Source: Pseudomonadota bacterium (GTDB lineage: Bacteria; Pseudomonadota; Gammaproteobacteria; Burkholderiales; Burkholderiaceae_C). From it: DNA of 64,000 nt. The notes beneath the pieces were generated by a model. The model was not told where the DNA came from. It ran no database searches and was given only the letters and a program-made list of their open reading frames with translations. Shown here piece by piece: positions 62,238-64,000 of the stretch. The translations under genes and the position numbers were made by a program. Each line of letters starts with the position of its first letter. Within the stretch, counting starts at the first letter, position 1. The DNA is taken from the NCBI GenBank assembly GCA_021805825.1, contig JAJZEC010000001.1, positions 1-64,000 on the forward strand. Direction: 5' to 3'.

Positions 62238-63930
62238 GCCATTGTCCATTGCCATTGCCCAATTCAATTCCAAGGTCGGCGATCTCGCCGGGAACAGCCT
62301 TGCCATCGAAGCCCTGGCCGAGCAGGCGCATGCGCAGGGAGCCCGGGTGCTGCTGACCCCGGAGCTGGCCCTCACCGGCTATCCGCCCGAGGATCTGCTG
62401 CTGCGACCGGCCTTCCTGCAGGCGGTGGAGCAGACCCTGCGCCAGCTGGCGCAGCGGCTGCGCCGGCTGCCCGGGCTGGCACTGGTCGTCGGCCACCCCC
62501 ATGTGCCGGGAAACCTGGCCGACGAGCGTACGCCATCGACGCAGCGCCCGCTGCGCTGGAACGCGGCCTCGGTGCTGCGCGACGGCCGCATCGAGGCGTG
62601 CTACGGCAAGCTGGAACTGCCGAACTACCAGGTCTTCGATGAACGACGCTATTTCACCAGCGCCGGTCGGGCCGTGGTGTTCGACTGCGAGGGCGTGCGC
62701 CTGGGCATCAACATCTGCGAGGACGCCTGGTTCGAGGAGGCCCCGCGCCGCGCGCGCGCCGCCGGCGCGCAGGTGCTGCTGGTGCTCAACGCCTCGCCGT
62801 TCCACCTCGGCAAGAGCGCAGAGCGCGAGGCCGTGATGCGCAGGCGCTGTCGCGAGAACCACATGGCGCTGGTGTTCGCGCACGGCGTGGGCGGGCAGGA
62901 CGAACTGGTGTTCGACGGCGGATCCTTCGTGCTCGATGCAGCCGGCGAGCCCTGCCTGCGCGCACCGCAGTTCGAGTCCTGCCTGCCGCTGGCGCGCTTC
63001 GACGGCCCGCGCGCTCTGCCGGGATCGATGGCGCCGCCCGCTTGCCTGCACCAGCAGGCATGGTCCGCGCTGGTCACCGGAACCCGCGACTACGTGAACA
63101 AGAACGGCTTTCCCGGGGTGCTCATCGGGCTGTCCGGCGGTGTCGATTCGGCGCTGGTGCTGGCGATCGCCGTCGATGCCCTCGGCGCCGATCGGGTGCA
63201 CACGGTGATGATGCCCTCGCCGTACACCGCGCCGATCTCCCTCGAGGACGCCAGGGAGATGGCGTGCAGGCTCGGGGTGCGCCACAGCGAGCTCGACATC
63301 GGCCCGATGTTCGACGCCTTCCGTGCCGCGCTGCGCCCGTTGTTGCATGCCCACGAGGGCGACACCACCGAGGAGAACCTGCAGTCGCGCATCCGCGGCG
63401 TGCTGCTGATGGCCTTGTCGAACAACACCGGCTCGATGGTTCTGACCACCGGCAACAAGAGTGAAATGGCCACCGGCTACGCCACCCTGTATGGCGACAT
63501 GGCGGGGGGCTTCGCGGTCATCAAGGACGTGCGCAAGACCCTCGTGTGGGAACTCGCGCGCTGGCGCAACGAGCAGGCGCTGCGGGCCGGTCAGCCGCAG
63601 CCGATCCCTCAGCGCATCATCGAGCGGCCGCCGTCGGCCGAATTGCGCCCCGACCAGCTCGATCAGGACAGCCTGCCGCCCTACGAGGTGCTCGACGCCA
63701 TCCTCGAGGCCTACATGGAAAACGATCAGGGTCTCGACGATCTGCTGGCCCGGGGCATGCCGGCGGCCGACATCCAGCGCGTGCTGCGGTTGCTGCGCCT
63801 GGCCGAGTACAAGAGACGGCAGGCGCCTCCGGGGGTGCGCATCACCTATCGTGCCTTCGGCCGCGACTGGCGCTATCCGATCACTTCCAGCTGGCGCGAG
63901 GACGTATCGACGCCGGCCGCCGAGGGCTGA
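62236..63930 (+). CDS. nadE: Glutamine-dependent NAD+ synthetase
   Basis: 564 residues. The N-terminal nitrilase/glutaminase domain has Glu in LLTPELALTGY, Lys in CYGKLELPNYQVFDERRYF and Cys in INICEDAWFE; ammonia passes to the synthetase domain with the ATP-binding P-loop IGLSGGVDSALVLA. Deamido-NAD+ is amidated to NAD+. The ATG was picked because MPLSIAIAQFNSKVGDL matches the family start. Seventy bases remain to the window end without a gene. Confidence 0.95.
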   Translation: MPLSIAIAQFNSKVGDLAGNSLAIEALAEQAHAQGARVLLTPELALTGYPPEDLLLRPAFLQAVEQTLRQLAQRLRRLPGLALVVGHPHVPGNLADERTPSTQRPLRWNAASVLRDGRIEACYGKLELPNYQVFDERRYFTSAGRAVVFDCEGVRLGINICEDAWFEEAPRRARAAGAQVLLVLNASPFHLGKSAEREAVMRRRCRENHMALVFAHGVGGQDELVFDGGSFVLDAAGEPCLRAPQFESCLPLARFDGPRALPGSMAPPACLHQQAWSALVTGTRDYVNKNGFPGVLIGLSGGVDSALVLAIAVDALGADRVHTVMMPSPYTAPISLEDAREMACRLGVRHSELDIGPMFDAFRAALRPLLHAHEGDTTEENLQSRIRGVLLMALSNNTGSMVLTTGNKSEMATGYATLYGDMAGGFAVIKDVRKTLVWELARWRNEQALRAGQPQPIPQRIIERPPSAELRPDQLDQDSLPPYEVLDAILEAYMENDQGLDDLLARGMPAADIQRVLRLLRLAEYKRRQAPPGVRITYRAFGRDWRYPITSSWREDVSTPAAEG

Positions 63931-64000
63931 ATCGGTTACAGTGGGCAACAGGGCGACGCGGCCTTGGACGGCGCGCGGCCATGCCATCCAGCGAGGAACC

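Overview
This is 64 kb of very GC-rich chromosome from a betaproteobacterium, most likely of the order Burkholderiales. The basis is gene order and family type: exbB-exbD-lpxK-trm112-kdsB-adk on one strand next to xseA-sodB, rnfB beside nth, zapA beside 6S RNA, icd followed by clpS-clpA, an RpoD with a long Lys/Ala-rich N-terminus, and an intracellular PHB depolymerase. The genus cannot be fixed from the sequence alone, and no database search was possible.

Bases 1 to about 19,200 are an accessory, stress- and signalling-rich region. It holds a SYLF-domain protein, cyclopropane fatty acid synthase, a CPA1 antiporter, a DUF1840 protein coupled to a four-cysteine FNR-type oxygen sensor, a universal stress protein, and a zinc-less DksA-like protein. 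A 2.13 kb insertion element (7082-9215) follows, with 28-bp terminal inverted repeats and a 9-bp target duplication. After it come two 51-residue membrane proteins (DUF3309, DUF3096), a histidine-kinase-like protein with degenerate GGDEF and no phospho-accepting histidine, a double-domain KaiC-like ATPase coupled to a small unknown protein, a diguanylate cyclase coupled to a Crp-like regulator, a stomatin-like protein, and an aquaporin coupled to a ParB-like protein. The region ends in a broken serine recombinase beside tRNA-Thr(CGU), which looks like the edge of a genomic island or integration hotspot.

From the tRNA onward the window is core genome. On the minus strand lie fbp, pepN, prfB (with its programmed +1 frameshift), the heat-shock set dnaJ-dnaK-grpE with two sigma-32-like promoters, a GT83-type glycosyltransferase, hemH, an FHA-linked adenylate cyclase, rpoD, dnaG, adk and the kdsB-trm112-lpxK-exbD-exbB envelope operon. 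On the plus strand lie xseA, sodB, icd, clpS-clpA and lgt. Then follow a lone PIN protein, a TauE/SafE permease, 6S RNA, zapA and a zapB-like gene, a BtuCDF-type importer, nth, rnfB, phaZ, an aromatic aminotransferase, uvrB, a low-molecular-weight phosphatase, a FemAB-like acyltransferase and nadE.

The parts that work together are the DnaK chaperone machine, the ClpS-ClpA adaptor/unfoldase, the LPS/Kdo supply operon, the divisome pair zapA/zapB-like and the cobalamin-type importer. In the accessory half the shared theme is redox, membrane and second-messenger stress control. The most unusual item is the insertion element, whose 669-residue protein carries two tandem zinc ribbons and whose two ends each carry an inward-facing terminator-like hairpin.
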